NCBI GenBank assembly: GCA_038230515.1
Contig: JBBRND010000059.1
Location: 1-13,675 of the forward strand
DNA from: JAPLDB01 sp038230515
Lineage (GTDB): Bacteria > Bacteroidota > Bacteroidia > AKYH767-A > 2013-40CM-41-45
Length of the DNA stretch: 13,675 nucleotides
Reading direction: 5' to 3'
The position numbers and the translations under genes are program-made. Shown piece by piece: positions 6,951-13,675 of the stretch (its first letter is position 1; each line of letters opens with the position of its first letter). The notes under the pieces were generated by a model. That model was not told the origin of the DNA, did not search any database, and saw only the letters and a program-made list of their open reading frames with translations.

Positions 6951-8069
6951 ATGATTTCAGAAAACATCTTGTTCTTTTTGTGGATTGCCTGCATGTTAGC
7001 TGCAGCTATTCATGTTTGTTTTTTCCTTTTCATTTTTTCAAAGCTTTCTTATTACAAGCAGGAGGAACATGACGTGAAGAAGCAATCGGTATCTGTAATC
7101 ATTTGCGCGAAGAATGAAGCAGACAATCTCCGCAATCATCTTCACGCATGGATGGAGCAGGCATATCCTGATTTTGAAGTCATCGTTGTGAACGATTGTT
7201 CGTGGGATGAAACGGGAGAAGTTCTTGATGAAGCGAAGAAAAAATATCCCCTACTAAAAGTAGTTACAATTCCTGAGCAGGATAAATATCGTCATGGAAA
7301 AAAGTTTGCCGTTACTCTTGGAATTAAAGCAGCAAAAAATGAATTACTTCTTTTCAGCGATGCTGATTGCCTGCCTGCAGGTAAGAACTGGATCACGTTG
7401 ATGCAGCGTAATTATTCTTCATCAACAGAAATTGTTCTCGGCTATGGTGCGTTCTTGAAAGAGAAAGGATTTCTGAATCGTATGATCAGGTTTGATGCAT
7501 TTCAGATTGCGATGCAGTATTTTTCTTTTGCAATTTCTGGCAACGCCTACATGGGAACGGGAAGAAATTTGTCGTACAAAAAATCATTGTTTTTTTCTAC
7601 CAAAGGTTTTGCGCGACACAATCATTTGTTCAGTGGCGATGATGATTTGTTTGTAAATGAAAATGCAACTGGTAAAAATGTTGCTGTTGAAATAAATCCT
7701 GACTCATTTACGTTTACATCTGCAAAGAAGACATTTGCTGAATGGCTCTCTCAGAAAAGAAGACACGGCACTACGGCAAAATTCTACAAAGGCAAACACA
7801 AAGTGCAGTTGGCGCTTCTCAGTATTTCTAATCTTATCTTCATTGCACTCTTCATAACTTTGTTGATACTTCGTTATGAGTGGAAAGCAGTGCTGTTACT
7901 TTACGGCATAAAATTGATGATGCAATGGATTGTAAGTTACGGTGCAGCAAAAAAACTTCAGGCAAAAGAATTGATGTGGCTTTATCCGCTGCACGAACTG
8001 CTGAACACAATGCTGCAACCTGTTTTCTACATCTCTTCACTAACAACTAAAAAACAAGCATGGAAGTAA
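6951..8069 (+). CDS. Membrane-bound family 2 glycosyltransferase
   Basis: 372 residues. An N-terminal membrane segment (~5-32) is followed by a GT-A/GT2 catalytic domain from ~46: SVIICAKNEADNL, VIVVNDCS (D82), the metal-binding SDAD (D137, D139), then GDDD (230-232) as the likely catalytic acid region, and QKRRH (268-272), a QxxRW-like acceptor motif with His in place of Trp. Two or three membrane segments follow at ~284-336 and ~346-362. This layout fits processive or lipid-linked GT2 enzymes that use a nucleotide sugar at the inner face of the inner membrane to build a surface glycan. Sugar and acceptor cannot be told. Its last 10 bases overlap the sigma factor gene, so the two are almost certainly co-transcribed. 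Confidence 0.88.
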   Translation: MISENILFFLWIACMLAAAIHVCFFLFIFSKLSYYKQEEHDVKKQSVSVIICAKNEADNLRNHLHAWMEQAYPDFEVIVVNDCSWDETGEVLDEAKKKYPLLKVVTIPEQDKYRHGKKFAVTLGIKAAKNELLLFSDADCLPAGKNWITLMQRNYSSSTEIVLGYGAFLKEKGFLNRMIRFDAFQIAMQYFSFAISGNAYMGTGRNLSYKKSLFFSTKGFARHNHLFSGDDDLFVNENATGKNVAVEINPDSFTFTSAKKTFAEWLSQKRRHGTTAKFYKGKHKVQLALLSISNLIFIALFITLLILRYEWKAVLLLYGIKLMMQWIVSYGAAKKLQAKELMWLYPLHELLNTMLQPVFYISSLTTKKQAWK

Positions 8070-8665
8070 ATCCGAATCTTTCAGAGAAAGCACAGATTGA
8101 TTTTAAATTGGTCGGGCAGGCAATGGGGGGCGATCAGAAAGCGTATGCAGAATTAATGCAACGCTACAAGGACTCTATCTATTTTATGTTGTTGAAGATG
8201 GTGAACAACCGCGATGATGCTGATGACTTAACCATCGAAGCATTCGGCAAAGCATTTAAGAATCTGCATCAATACACTCCGGATTATGCTTTCAGCACAT
8301 GGCTTTTTAAAATTGCAACAAACAACTGCATTGACTTTATTCGCAGAAAAAGAAAAATGACTTTCAGTATTGATCAGGGAGTAGAAGGAGATAACGGTTC
8401 GGAAATGCAGTTTGAAATTAAATCTCCAACACTGGATCCCGAAGAGCGGATGATAAAAAGACAAAAGGCAGTGCTGATGCGCGAAGTGGTTGAAAAATTA
8501 AAACCGCGTTACCGAAGATTGGTTGAGCTTCGTTATTTTCAGGAGCGTAGCTATGAAGAAATTGCCACCGAACTTCAGCTTCCGCTTGGTACGGTGAAGG
8601 CGCAGCTTTTTAGGGCGAGAGAGTTTCTATACCAGATTCTGAAAACGGATCACGAGAAAATCTGA
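8060..8665 (+). CDS. ECF-like sigma-70 family RNA polymerase sigma factor
   Basis: 201 residues. The sigma-2 region spans ~22-99: DDADDLTIEAFGKAF (2.1/2.2), then FSTWLFKIATNNCIDFIRRK (2.3/2.4, for melting and -10 recognition). A 35-40-residue linker precedes sigma-4 (~138-196), with the helix-turn-helix SYEEIATELQLPLGTVKAQL at 154-173 for -35 contact. Sigma-3 is absent, as in ECF (group 4) factors. No anti-sigma gene is next to it. It is embedded between a glycosyltransferase, which it overlaps by 10 bases, and rsmG. That suggests expression with housekeeping genes or control by something encoded elsewhere. I do not know its regulon. Confidence 0.93.
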   Translation: MEVNPNLSEKAQIDFKLVGQAMGGDQKAYAELMQRYKDSIYFMLLKMVNNRDDADDLTIEAFGKAFKNLHQYTPDYAFSTWLFKIATNNCIDFIRRKRKMTFSIDQGVEGDNGSEMQFEIKSPTLDPEERMIKRQKAVLMREVVEKLKPRYRRLVELRYFQERSYEEIATELQLPLGTVKAQLFRAREFLYQILKTDHEKI

Positions 8666-8706
8666 TGAAATCAGGAAAGCGTTTTTAATTGTCGCTTTTT
8701 TCTCCG

Positions 8707-9339
8707 ATGAATTCCGGCATTGATCTTCTCAAAAAATATTTTCCTGATCTTTCCCAAAAACAACTTGATCAGTTTGGAAAATTATTTCCTCTCTACAAAG
8801 AATGGAATGAAAAGATCAATGTAATTTCCAGAAAGGATATTGATCATTTGAACGAACGGCATGTGCTGCATTCGTTGGGCATTGCAAAGGTTGTTCAGTT
8901 TTCTAAAGGTACTCATGTAATTGATGCAGGTACCGGAGGTGGTTTTCCGGGCATTCCGCTTGCAATATTTTTCCCTGAAGTAAAATTTCATCTTGTTGAT
9001 TCCATCGGAAAAAAAATTAAAGTAGTAGATGAAATTGTTTCCTCACTTCATTTATCAAATGTTACTGCCGAAAAGAGTAGAGTTGAGGAGGTGAAAGGGA
9101 AATTTGATTTTGCGGTAAGCCGTGCGGTGGCTTCGCTCAAAGAAATGCATCATTGGCTTGCTCCGCTTTTAAATAGGAGCAGAAAAAATTCTGCTCAGAA
9201 TGGCATGTTTTTTTTAAAGGGTGGTGATCTTACTCAGGAAATAAAGGAACTGAACAAACCTGTTCACGTTTTTGAACTGAAAGATTATTTTGAAGATGAA
9301 TTTTTTGAGACCAAGAAGGTGCTTCGCGTTAATGGGTAA
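8707..9339 (+). CDS. rsmG: 16S rRNA (guanine-N7) methyltransferase RsmG (GidB)
   Basis: 210 residues from ATG 8707; an in-frame TTG at 8689 would add six residues and is less likely. The N-terminal part LYKEWNEKINVISRKD (29-44) followed by HVLHSL (52-57) is typical of RsmG. The SAM-binding loop IDAGTGGGFPGIP (72-84) matches the family DxGxGxGFPGxxL pattern, and SRAV (138-141) is the later conserved motif. The enzyme adds N7-methyl to G527 (E. coli numbering) of 16S rRNA in the 530 loop; loss gives low-level streptomycin resistance in several bacteria. It lies 41 bases after the sigma factor stop and is probably the last gene of the operon. A weak CTTCGC/GCGAAG hairpin spans its stop codon. 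Confidence 0.95.
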   Translation: MNSGIDLLKKYFPDLSQKQLDQFGKLFPLYKEWNEKINVISRKDIDHLNERHVLHSLGIAKVVQFSKGTHVIDAGTGGGFPGIPLAIFFPEVKFHLVDSIGKKIKVVDEIVSSLHLSNVTAEKSRVEEVKGKFDFAVSRAVASLKEMHHWLAPLLNRSRKNSAQNGMFFLKGGDLTQEIKELNKPVHVFELKDYFEDEFFETKKVLRVNG

Positions 9340-9412
9340 GCGAAGGGATTCTACCGTAGTTTATTTTTCCAGATTGAGTATAAATGTGACCATCTTCTTA
9401 CACAATTAACAG

Positions 9413-9420
9413 TAACTTCG
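9413..9420 (+). promoter_or_regulatory. Weak candidate -7 box (TAACTTCG) for the large surface protein
   Basis: One mismatch to TAnnTTTG, 66 bases upstream of ATG 9487, with no convincing -33 element. It is the best candidate in the gap 9340-9486, which otherwise shows nothing clear. Confidence 0.25.
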
Positions 9421-9486
9421 TACAAATTAGTAACCACTCTTTAATCTCCAAAGTATAATAGAATTAAATTTTCAAGAAAAGTCCCT

Positions 9487-12400
9487 ATGAAAAAAACTAC
9501 CTTTAATCCGATGGCAATCCTTTTTGCCCTTTGTGCAATTATTTATTCTGAAAAAAGCACTGCTCAAACCTACCAGTGGGCAAAGAGCGCCTCCTCACAA
9601 GGATATGATTACGGAAACGGAATCATCACTGATGATTCAGGAAACGTTTACATCGCGGGGCAGATTGAATACAGTTGCGATTTTGGAAATGGTGTAGTAC
9701 TAAACACTGCAGGAAAGCATGATATCTTTCTTGCTAAATACAATAGTGCAGGAACTCTGAAGTGGGCAAAACGTGCGGGCGGACCAGGCGGAGATGTGGG
9801 ATGGGGAATCGGGCTTGATGCAAGCAGAAATATCTATTTGACGGGCGAAGTTGAAAACGGTGCTGGTTTTGCTCCTGGCGACACTATTTATGTTAATGGA
9901 GGACCAAACAATGCTTTTTTAGCTAAATACAATAATGACGGAGCTTTTCTGTGGGTAGAACGCGCTGGAGGAAATGCTGATGCAAAGGGCCGTCCTCTTG
10001 TTGTTGATCCGGCAGGGTACATTTATTCATCAGGATATTTTACTGGCGCTGCCAATTTTGGAACTCAGAATATCACAGCTACTGCCGGCAACGATATGTT
10101 TTTAGCTAAATGGGATACCGCAGGAAACTGTATTTGGGTTAAGAAAGGTGGAGGTAATTCGGAAGATAGAGGTAGAGGACTTGCTCTCGATGCAAGTGGA
10201 AACGTTTTTGTAACCGGAACTTTTACATCGTCTGCTAATTTCAGTGGAACCAATATTACGGGTACCGGGTGGAATGATACATATACTGCAAAATATAACT
10301 CGAGCGGTACTTTGCAATGGGTTCGTACAGGATCAGGAACTGATACTACGAGGGCAATGGCGGCCGCTTGCGATAACAACGGAAACGTTTACATAACCGG
10401 ATATTTTATTAATTCTACTACTTTCGGTTCTACAACATTAACTTCTCTTGGTAGTTATGAATTCTTCATGGCAAAGTATGATGCAAGCGGCAATTTAATT
10501 TGGGCGAAACGCGGAGGCGGTCCCAATGAGGATTTCGGGCAAGGCATCAGCTTCGACAAAAAAAGCAACCTGCTGTATGTTACAGGTCAGTTTGACTCAC
10601 AGGCAACTTTTGACGGACTCAGCGTAACCAGTGCCGGAAACAGAGATGTATTTATTTCCGCATGGGATACAAGCGGAAGTATTCAATGGATAAAAACCGG
10701 GGGCGGTTCGCAGCGTGATGCAGGATTTGCTGTGGCAAATGATACGCTTGGAAATATTTTCGGCACAGGATTTTTTGATTTTCCCTCTGCTTCATTCGGT
10801 ACTAACACGGTGAGTGGTGATAGCCTGGCGAATATTTTTGTAACTAAAATTTCTCCTGCATTTGCATCGGAACCAACTACAGCATCAACTAACATTTCTT
10901 CTACTATCATCAACTGCAATGATGTTAATTTAACTTGGACGAGCGGCAATGGCTCTTCAAGAATGGTGATTGCAAAAGCAGGATCGGCAGTAAGTATATT
11001 TCCTGTTGATGGAAATTATTACACCGCCAATTCAACATTCGGCAACGGTAGTTATCTCGGCAGCGGAAACTATGTAGTATATTCGGGTAGCGGAAATTCA
11101 TGCACCGTTACAGGACTCACCGTAGGGACGCATTATTATTTTGCTGTGGTTGAATTTAACGGAAGCGGTGTTACCTCTAACTACAACACATCATCCTATC
11201 TCACTGCCAACGCAATTGCAAACAGCTTTAATGTAACCGCGTCATCATTTCCAACTTCATTTTGCCCGGGCGGCACTGCTGCACTAACGGCTTCAGGTGG
11301 GCTTACCTATACATGGTCGCCTGCTACAGGATTGGATGCTACTACAGGAAGCACTGTAAATGCAACGCTGAATTCATCGGTGACTTATACTGTAAATGCA
11401 ACGGACATTAACGGATGTCATGCTGCAACTACGGTTTCGGTAACTGTAAATCCATTGCCGACAGTAACACTAAATAATTTAACAGATGCCTGCATCACTT
11501 CAACTTCTGTAGCACTTACCGGAGGAAGTCCCGCAGGTGGCACTTACAGTGGTTCATTTGTAACTGCAGGAACATTTGATGCTTCGTCAGCAGGGCTTGG
11601 TTCTCACGACATCTTCTATTCTTACACGGATGGAAACGGTTGTTCAAATGCGGATACTGCGAGCATTAATGTGCGCGCTTTGCCTACGGTAGATGTGAGC
11701 ACACAAAATTCAGTATGCATAAATGCGTCTCCGGTTGCTTTGACGAACGGAACTCCTGCGGGCGGCACTTATAGCGGCACCGGGGTAAGCAGCGGAAACT
11801 TTGATCCCTCTGTTACAGGTACAGGTGTTCAGATCATCACTTATTCTTATGTAGATACTTTCGGTTGTGCAAATTCTGACACCGCAACTATCATGGTAAA
11901 TGCTTTACCAACTGTTACACTCGGAACATTTAATTCTGTTTGTGTGAATGGCTCTGCAGTTGTGTTGAGCGGTGGTTCTCCTGCGGGTGGAACCTATAAC
12001 GGCACAAGCGTTGTGAGTGGAAATTTTTATCCGAATATTGCCGGTGTTGGTCAGTTTACAATTACCTATGCTTATTCTGATGCGAATGGCTGCATGAATA
12101 ACGCAAGCAATACTATTACTGTAAATGCACTTCCAACCGTTACGCTGGGTTCCTTCAATGCAGTGTGTCAAAATTCCGGAGGGGTTACTCTTACGGGTGG
12201 ATTGCCTGCCGGTGGGTTATATAGCGGAAGCAATGTTGGCGGTGGTGTGTTTACTCCAACTGTTGTTGGCAGCAATACGATCATCTATAATTATACCGAT
12301 GGAAACGGCTGTTCGAACTTTGCTACATCTACCATCATGGTAAATGTTTTACCAACGGTTACGGTTTCTCCGTTCAATCCCGTTTGTCAGAATACTCCCG

Positions 12401-13062
12401 CATTTGCACTTACGGGTGGAAGCCCTGCGGGTGGAATATGGACAGGCAGCGGAGTTGCTGCCGGAAATTTTTATTCAACTACCTTGGGAAATAATACCGT
12501 CATCTATAATTATACTGACGGAAACGGTTGTACCAACCATGCGAACACTACGATAGTTGTAAATGCAAACCCTGTGGTTGCGCTTGGTGTTGATACTACT
12601 GTTTGCGCCAATAGCAATATCCTTATTGATGCAGGTGCGGGGTACACATCTTATCTATGGAGCACGGGTGCAACTACGCAAAGCATTCTTGTTGATACTG
12701 TGGGAATCGGTATCGGAACTACTATAGTTACCGTTACCGTTAGCAATGCTGCAAACTGCACTGCAAACGACAACATCCATATTATGTTTGATATTTGCGC
12801 AGGCATTAACCCTATAACTCAGCAGCCGCCTCTTGCTATTGTGTATCCGAATCCGTTCAGCGATGAACTTACGATCTATTCAGACGCGAATGAAAAAAAT
12901 ATCACCATCACCTTCTGCGATGTGTTGGGAAATATTATTCTGAAGAAAACAATTTCCAAATCAACGGAAACAATTAATCCTGATGTGCCCGCGGGAATTT
13001 ATTTTCTGCGTGTTGAAAAAGGAAAAACAGTTTCTACTATTAAGGTAGTAAAGACAAAATAG
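9487..13062 (+). CDS. Large secreted protein: seven-bladed SBBP-like propeller, Fn3-like domain, Ig-like repeats, T9SS tail
   Basis: 1191 residues. The signal peptide is ~1-27 (FALCAIIYSEKSTAQ). Seven repeats of 56-63 residues start with Trp at 31, 93, 156, 217, 278, 339 and 401. Each has a pattern like W-x-K-x-G-G ... D-x-S-G-N-V-Y-x-T-G ... F-L-A-K-Y-x-x-x-G-x-L, as in SBBP beta-propellers; seven blades would close one propeller. Residues ~457-575 are Fn3-like (SSRMVIAKAGSAV, FPVDGNYYTAN, GLTVGTHYYFAVVEFNGSG). One Ig-like unit (~580-657) precedes five close tandem units (658-1028), then a different Ig-like unit (~1029-1102, YLWSTGATTQSILVD). Residues ~1112-1191 are a T9SS type A tail (VYPNPFSDELTIYS, PAGIYFLRVEKG). 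It is probably a surface or secreted binding or adhesion protein; no catalytic motif is visible. It is monocistronic, with a terminator about 45 bases after the stop. Confidence 0.87.
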   Translation: MKKTTFNPMAILFALCAIIYSEKSTAQTYQWAKSASSQGYDYGNGIITDDSGNVYIAGQIEYSCDFGNGVVLNTAGKHDIFLAKYNSAGTLKWAKRAGGPGGDVGWGIGLDASRNIYLTGEVENGAGFAPGDTIYVNGGPNNAFLAKYNNDGAFLWVERAGGNADAKGRPLVVDPAGYIYSSGYFTGAANFGTQNITATAGNDMFLAKWDTAGNCIWVKKGGGNSEDRGRGLALDASGNVFVTGTFTSSANFSGTNITGTGWNDTYTAKYNSSGTLQWVRTGSGTDTTRAMAAACDNNGNVYITGYFINSTTFGSTTLTSLGSYEFFMAKYDASGNLIWAKRGGGPNEDFGQGISFDKKSNLLYVTGQFDSQATFDGLSVTSAGNRDVFISAWDTSGSIQWIKTGGGSQRDAGFAVANDTLGNIFGTGFFDFPSASFGTNTVSGDSLANIFVTKISPAFASEPTTASTNISSTIINCNDVNLTWTSGNGSSRMVIAKAGSAVSIFPVDGNYYTANSTFGNGSYLGSGNYVVYSGSGNSCTVTGLTVGTHYYFAVVEFNGSGVTSNYNTSSYLTANAIANSFNVTASSFPTSFCPGGTAALTASGGLTYTWSPATGLDATTGSTVNATLNSSVTYTVNATDINGCHAATTVSVTVNPLPTVTLNNLTDACITSTSVALTGGSPAGGTYSGSFVTAGTFDASSAGLGSHDIFYSYTDGNGCSNADTASINVRALPTVDVSTQNSVCINASPVALTNGTPAGGTYSGTGVSSGNFDPSVTGTGVQIITYSYVDTFGCANSDTATIMVNALPTVTLGTFNSVCVNGSAVVLSGGSPAGGTYNGTSVVSGNFYPNIAGVGQFTITYAYSDANGCMNNASNTITVNALPTVTLGSFNAVCQNSGGVTLTGGLPAGGLYSGSNVGGGVFTPTVVGSNTIIYNYTDGNGCSNFATSTIMVNVLPTVTVSPFNPVCQNTPAFALTGGSPAGGIWTGSGVAAGNFYSTTLGNNTVIYNYTDGNGCTNHANTTIVVNANPVVALGVDTTVCANSNILIDAGAGYTSYLWSTGATTQSILVDTVGIGIGTTIVTVTVSNAANCTANDNIHIMFDICAGINPITQQPPLAIVYPNPFSDELTIYSDANEKNITITFCDVLGNIILKKTISKSTETINPDVPAGIYFLRVEKGKTVSTIKVVKTK
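11458..12570 (+). repeat. Five tandem Ig-like coding repeats (75, 75, 75, 73, 73 codons)
   Basis: Units start at 11458, 11683, 11908, 12133 and 12352, each beginning with the codons for Pro-Thr-Val. Every unit has Cys at position 12, the turn G-x-P-A-G-G near positions 23-28, an aromatic-rich strand (YNYTDGNGC or similar), and a second Cys after Gly near position 60-62. The Cys pair probably forms a disulfide. Units 4 and 5 are each two codons shorter and closest to each other, with differences mainly in third codon positions. This suggests an older duplication kept by selection on the protein. Confidence 0.9.
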
Positions 13063-13070
13063 TTGATTGA

Positions 13071-13105
13071 TTAACTAAGTTAACTAAGTTAATTAGTTAA
13101 TTAAG
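13071..13105 (+). repeat. Four-unit 8-9 bp tandem repeat with stops in all frames
   Basis: The units are TTAACTAAG (13071-13079), TTAACTAAG (13080-13088), TTAATTAG (13089-13096) and TTAATTAAG (13097-13105). A weaker relative, TTGATTGA (13063-13070), comes before. The array fills the space between the stop of the large gene and its terminator, and it puts TAA or TAG in every plus-strand frame. Confidence 0.75.
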
Positions 13106-13106
13106 A

Positions 13107-13141
13107 GCAGCCGCCTGCATTAAGCAAGCGGCTGTTTTTTT
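13107..13141 (+). terminator. Intrinsic terminator after the large surface protein gene
   Basis: CAGCCGC (13108-13114) pairs with GCGGCTG (13128-13134). A C/A mismatch and a further 3 bp (TGC with GCA) lead to a 5-base loop, and seven T follow at 13135-13141. Confidence 0.9.
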
Positions 13142-13254
13142 ATGGGTGTTGAAAAAAATATTTGCTCATCATTCAAACATTATTTTTCTTAGCGCTCTTG
13201 TTCATGGAAGCTGATTCATGGAGATGACTACTACCACATATCACCTTAGCGCGC

Positions 13255-13338
13255 GGCAGACGAAAGTCGAGAGTCGGAGTACGGAGTACGGAGTACGGAG
13301 TACGGAGTACGGAGTACGGAGTACGGAGTACGGAGTAC
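13255..13338. repeat. Heptanucleotide tandem array: nine GGAGTAC units plus three variant units
   Basis: GGAGTAC is repeated exactly nine times at 13276-13338. In the same 7-base phase to its left lie GGCAGAC (13255-13261), GAAAGTC (13262-13268) and GAGAGTC (13269-13275), which share the G-x-x-x-G-x-C skeleton. Seven is not a multiple of three, so the array is stop-free by chance in some frames. The apparent minus-strand ORF across it is an artefact. Resembles in form the short tandemly repeated heptamers known from cyanobacteria; no relationship is claimed. Confidence 0.93.
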
Positions 13339-13350
13339 CTATAATATAGG
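13338..13350. repeat. Perfect palindrome abutting the heptamer array
   Basis: CCTATA and TATAGG flank a single central A. The first C is also the last base of the ninth heptamer unit. It may mark the array boundary or be a protein-binding site; function is unknown. Confidence 0.6.
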
Positions 13351-13675
13351 GCATACAAGTTACGATACTTTCCTTTTCGAATTGCTGGTTTGCGGGCAAT
13401 CTTTCACACAAAATTTTTGCTGTATTCTTAAGCTGCGGCTTTCCGGTCGCAGGTTCCCGCGTGCTTATCGCTTCGGCTGGCTTCCAAATCTGAAGGCGCG
13501 GCTTTCAGATCTGTTCTCCTGTCTTCACAACCGGAGGGGCGCACGAGCTAACCGCGTCCCCCGGCTTCACATTCGCTTCGCCTGTCTTGCCGATCTCATC
13601 CCCGGACGTTCTAAACAGAAGTCCGGTCGTCAGGGGATCATATTTTGTCGTCAGGAAATGAGTTCGGGAAGCCAG
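13351..13675. other. GC-richer terminal tract with hairpins and a degenerate 105-base repeat; no confident gene
   Basis: From about 13430 the base composition shifts toward GC. Hairpins: CTGCG 13433-13437 with CGCAG 13448-13452; ATCTGAA 13488-13494 with TTCAGAT 13504-13510; CCGGAC 13602-13607 with GTCCGG 13621-13626, extended by TTCT/AGAA. A 23-base block at 13469-13491 recurs at 13574-13596 with 18 matches, offset exactly 105 bases. A plus frame is open from 13250 to the edge without a good start. A minus frame enters from the right edge and runs 56 codons to TGA at 13505-13507, ending CAPPVVKTGEQI; it then stays open to about 13341. The repeat is in frame in the minus reading (DEIGKTGEANV and LQIWKPAEAIS). 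This could be the tail or remnant of a minus-strand gene, a structured RNA, or a dispersed repeat element. The stretch 13142-13254 before the array is AT-rich with only a repeated TTCATGGA (13201-13208, 13215-13222). Confidence 0.4.

Noticed and set aside
8689..8706. TTG start for rsmG
   Set aside because: It adds only six non-conserved residues; the ATG at 8707 is the more usual start codon.
13071..13350. CRISPR array among the right-end repeats
   Set aside because: Units of 7-9 bases are contiguous, with no unique spacers and no cas genes.
13173..13358. Minus-strand ORF with repeated LRTPYSV peptides
   Set aside because: It is only the translation of the GGAGTAC heptamer array and flanks. 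The 7-base period gives a 7-residue peptide period in any stop-free frame.
13380..13560. Possible 5' fragment of a group II intron on the minus strand (GTGCGCC at 13544-13538, then words like CGGGAAC and GGAAAGC)
   Set aside because: The resemblance is short and by memory. No domain V hairpin or reverse transcriptase is in the window, and similar words occur in the second copy of the 105-base repeat upstream of the proposed 5' end.

Overview
The window looks like chromosomal DNA of a Bacteroidota bacterium, probably in the Chitinophagia/Sphingobacteriia part of the phylum; that rank is an inference. Three proteins carry C-terminal type IX secretion (T9SS, Por) sorting domains. Several genes have promoters of the Bacteroidota form TAnnTTTG, and starts lack obvious Shine-Dalgarno sites. 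There is no phage, integrase, transposase gene, CRISPR array, rRNA or tRNA that I can see.

Layout, left to right. A near-perfect REP-like palindrome (56-121) lies just downstream of a minus-strand gene for a secreted multidomain protein: P-domain, lysyl-oxidase domain, PKD domain, T9SS tail. A divergent promoter region separates it from a plus-strand pair, a rhomboid intramembrane protease and a GmhB-like HAD phosphatase, which overlap by 11 bases. After an AT-rich gap with its own promoter comes a secreted Asp-box (BNR) beta-propeller protein with a T9SS tail, closed by a strong intrinsic terminator. A single-gene type I ABC exporter follows. Next is a compact apparent operon: membrane glycosyltransferase 2, ECF-like sigma factor, and rsmG (16S rRNA m7G methyltransferase). 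The last gene encodes a 1191-residue secreted protein with a seven-bladed SBBP-like propeller, an Fn3-like domain, five tandem Ig-like units and a T9SS tail, closed by a terminator.

The final ~0.6 kb has no convincing gene but is rich in structure. It holds a 4-unit 8-9 bp tandem repeat that places stops in all frames, the terminator, a heptanucleotide array with nine identical and three variant units, an adjoining perfect palindrome, and a GC-richer tract with hairpins and a degenerate 105-base repeat that runs off the right edge.

Functionally this is mostly housekeeping and envelope biology: three surface or secreted proteins, an exporter, a membrane protease, a possible heptose phosphatase and a glycosyltransferase, with rsmG and a sigma factor. 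The most notable protein is the lysyl oxidase, which keeps the three copper histidines and both residues that form the LTQ cofactor in animal LOX. I did not find a clearly new multi-gene system. The least explained DNA is the right-hand end.
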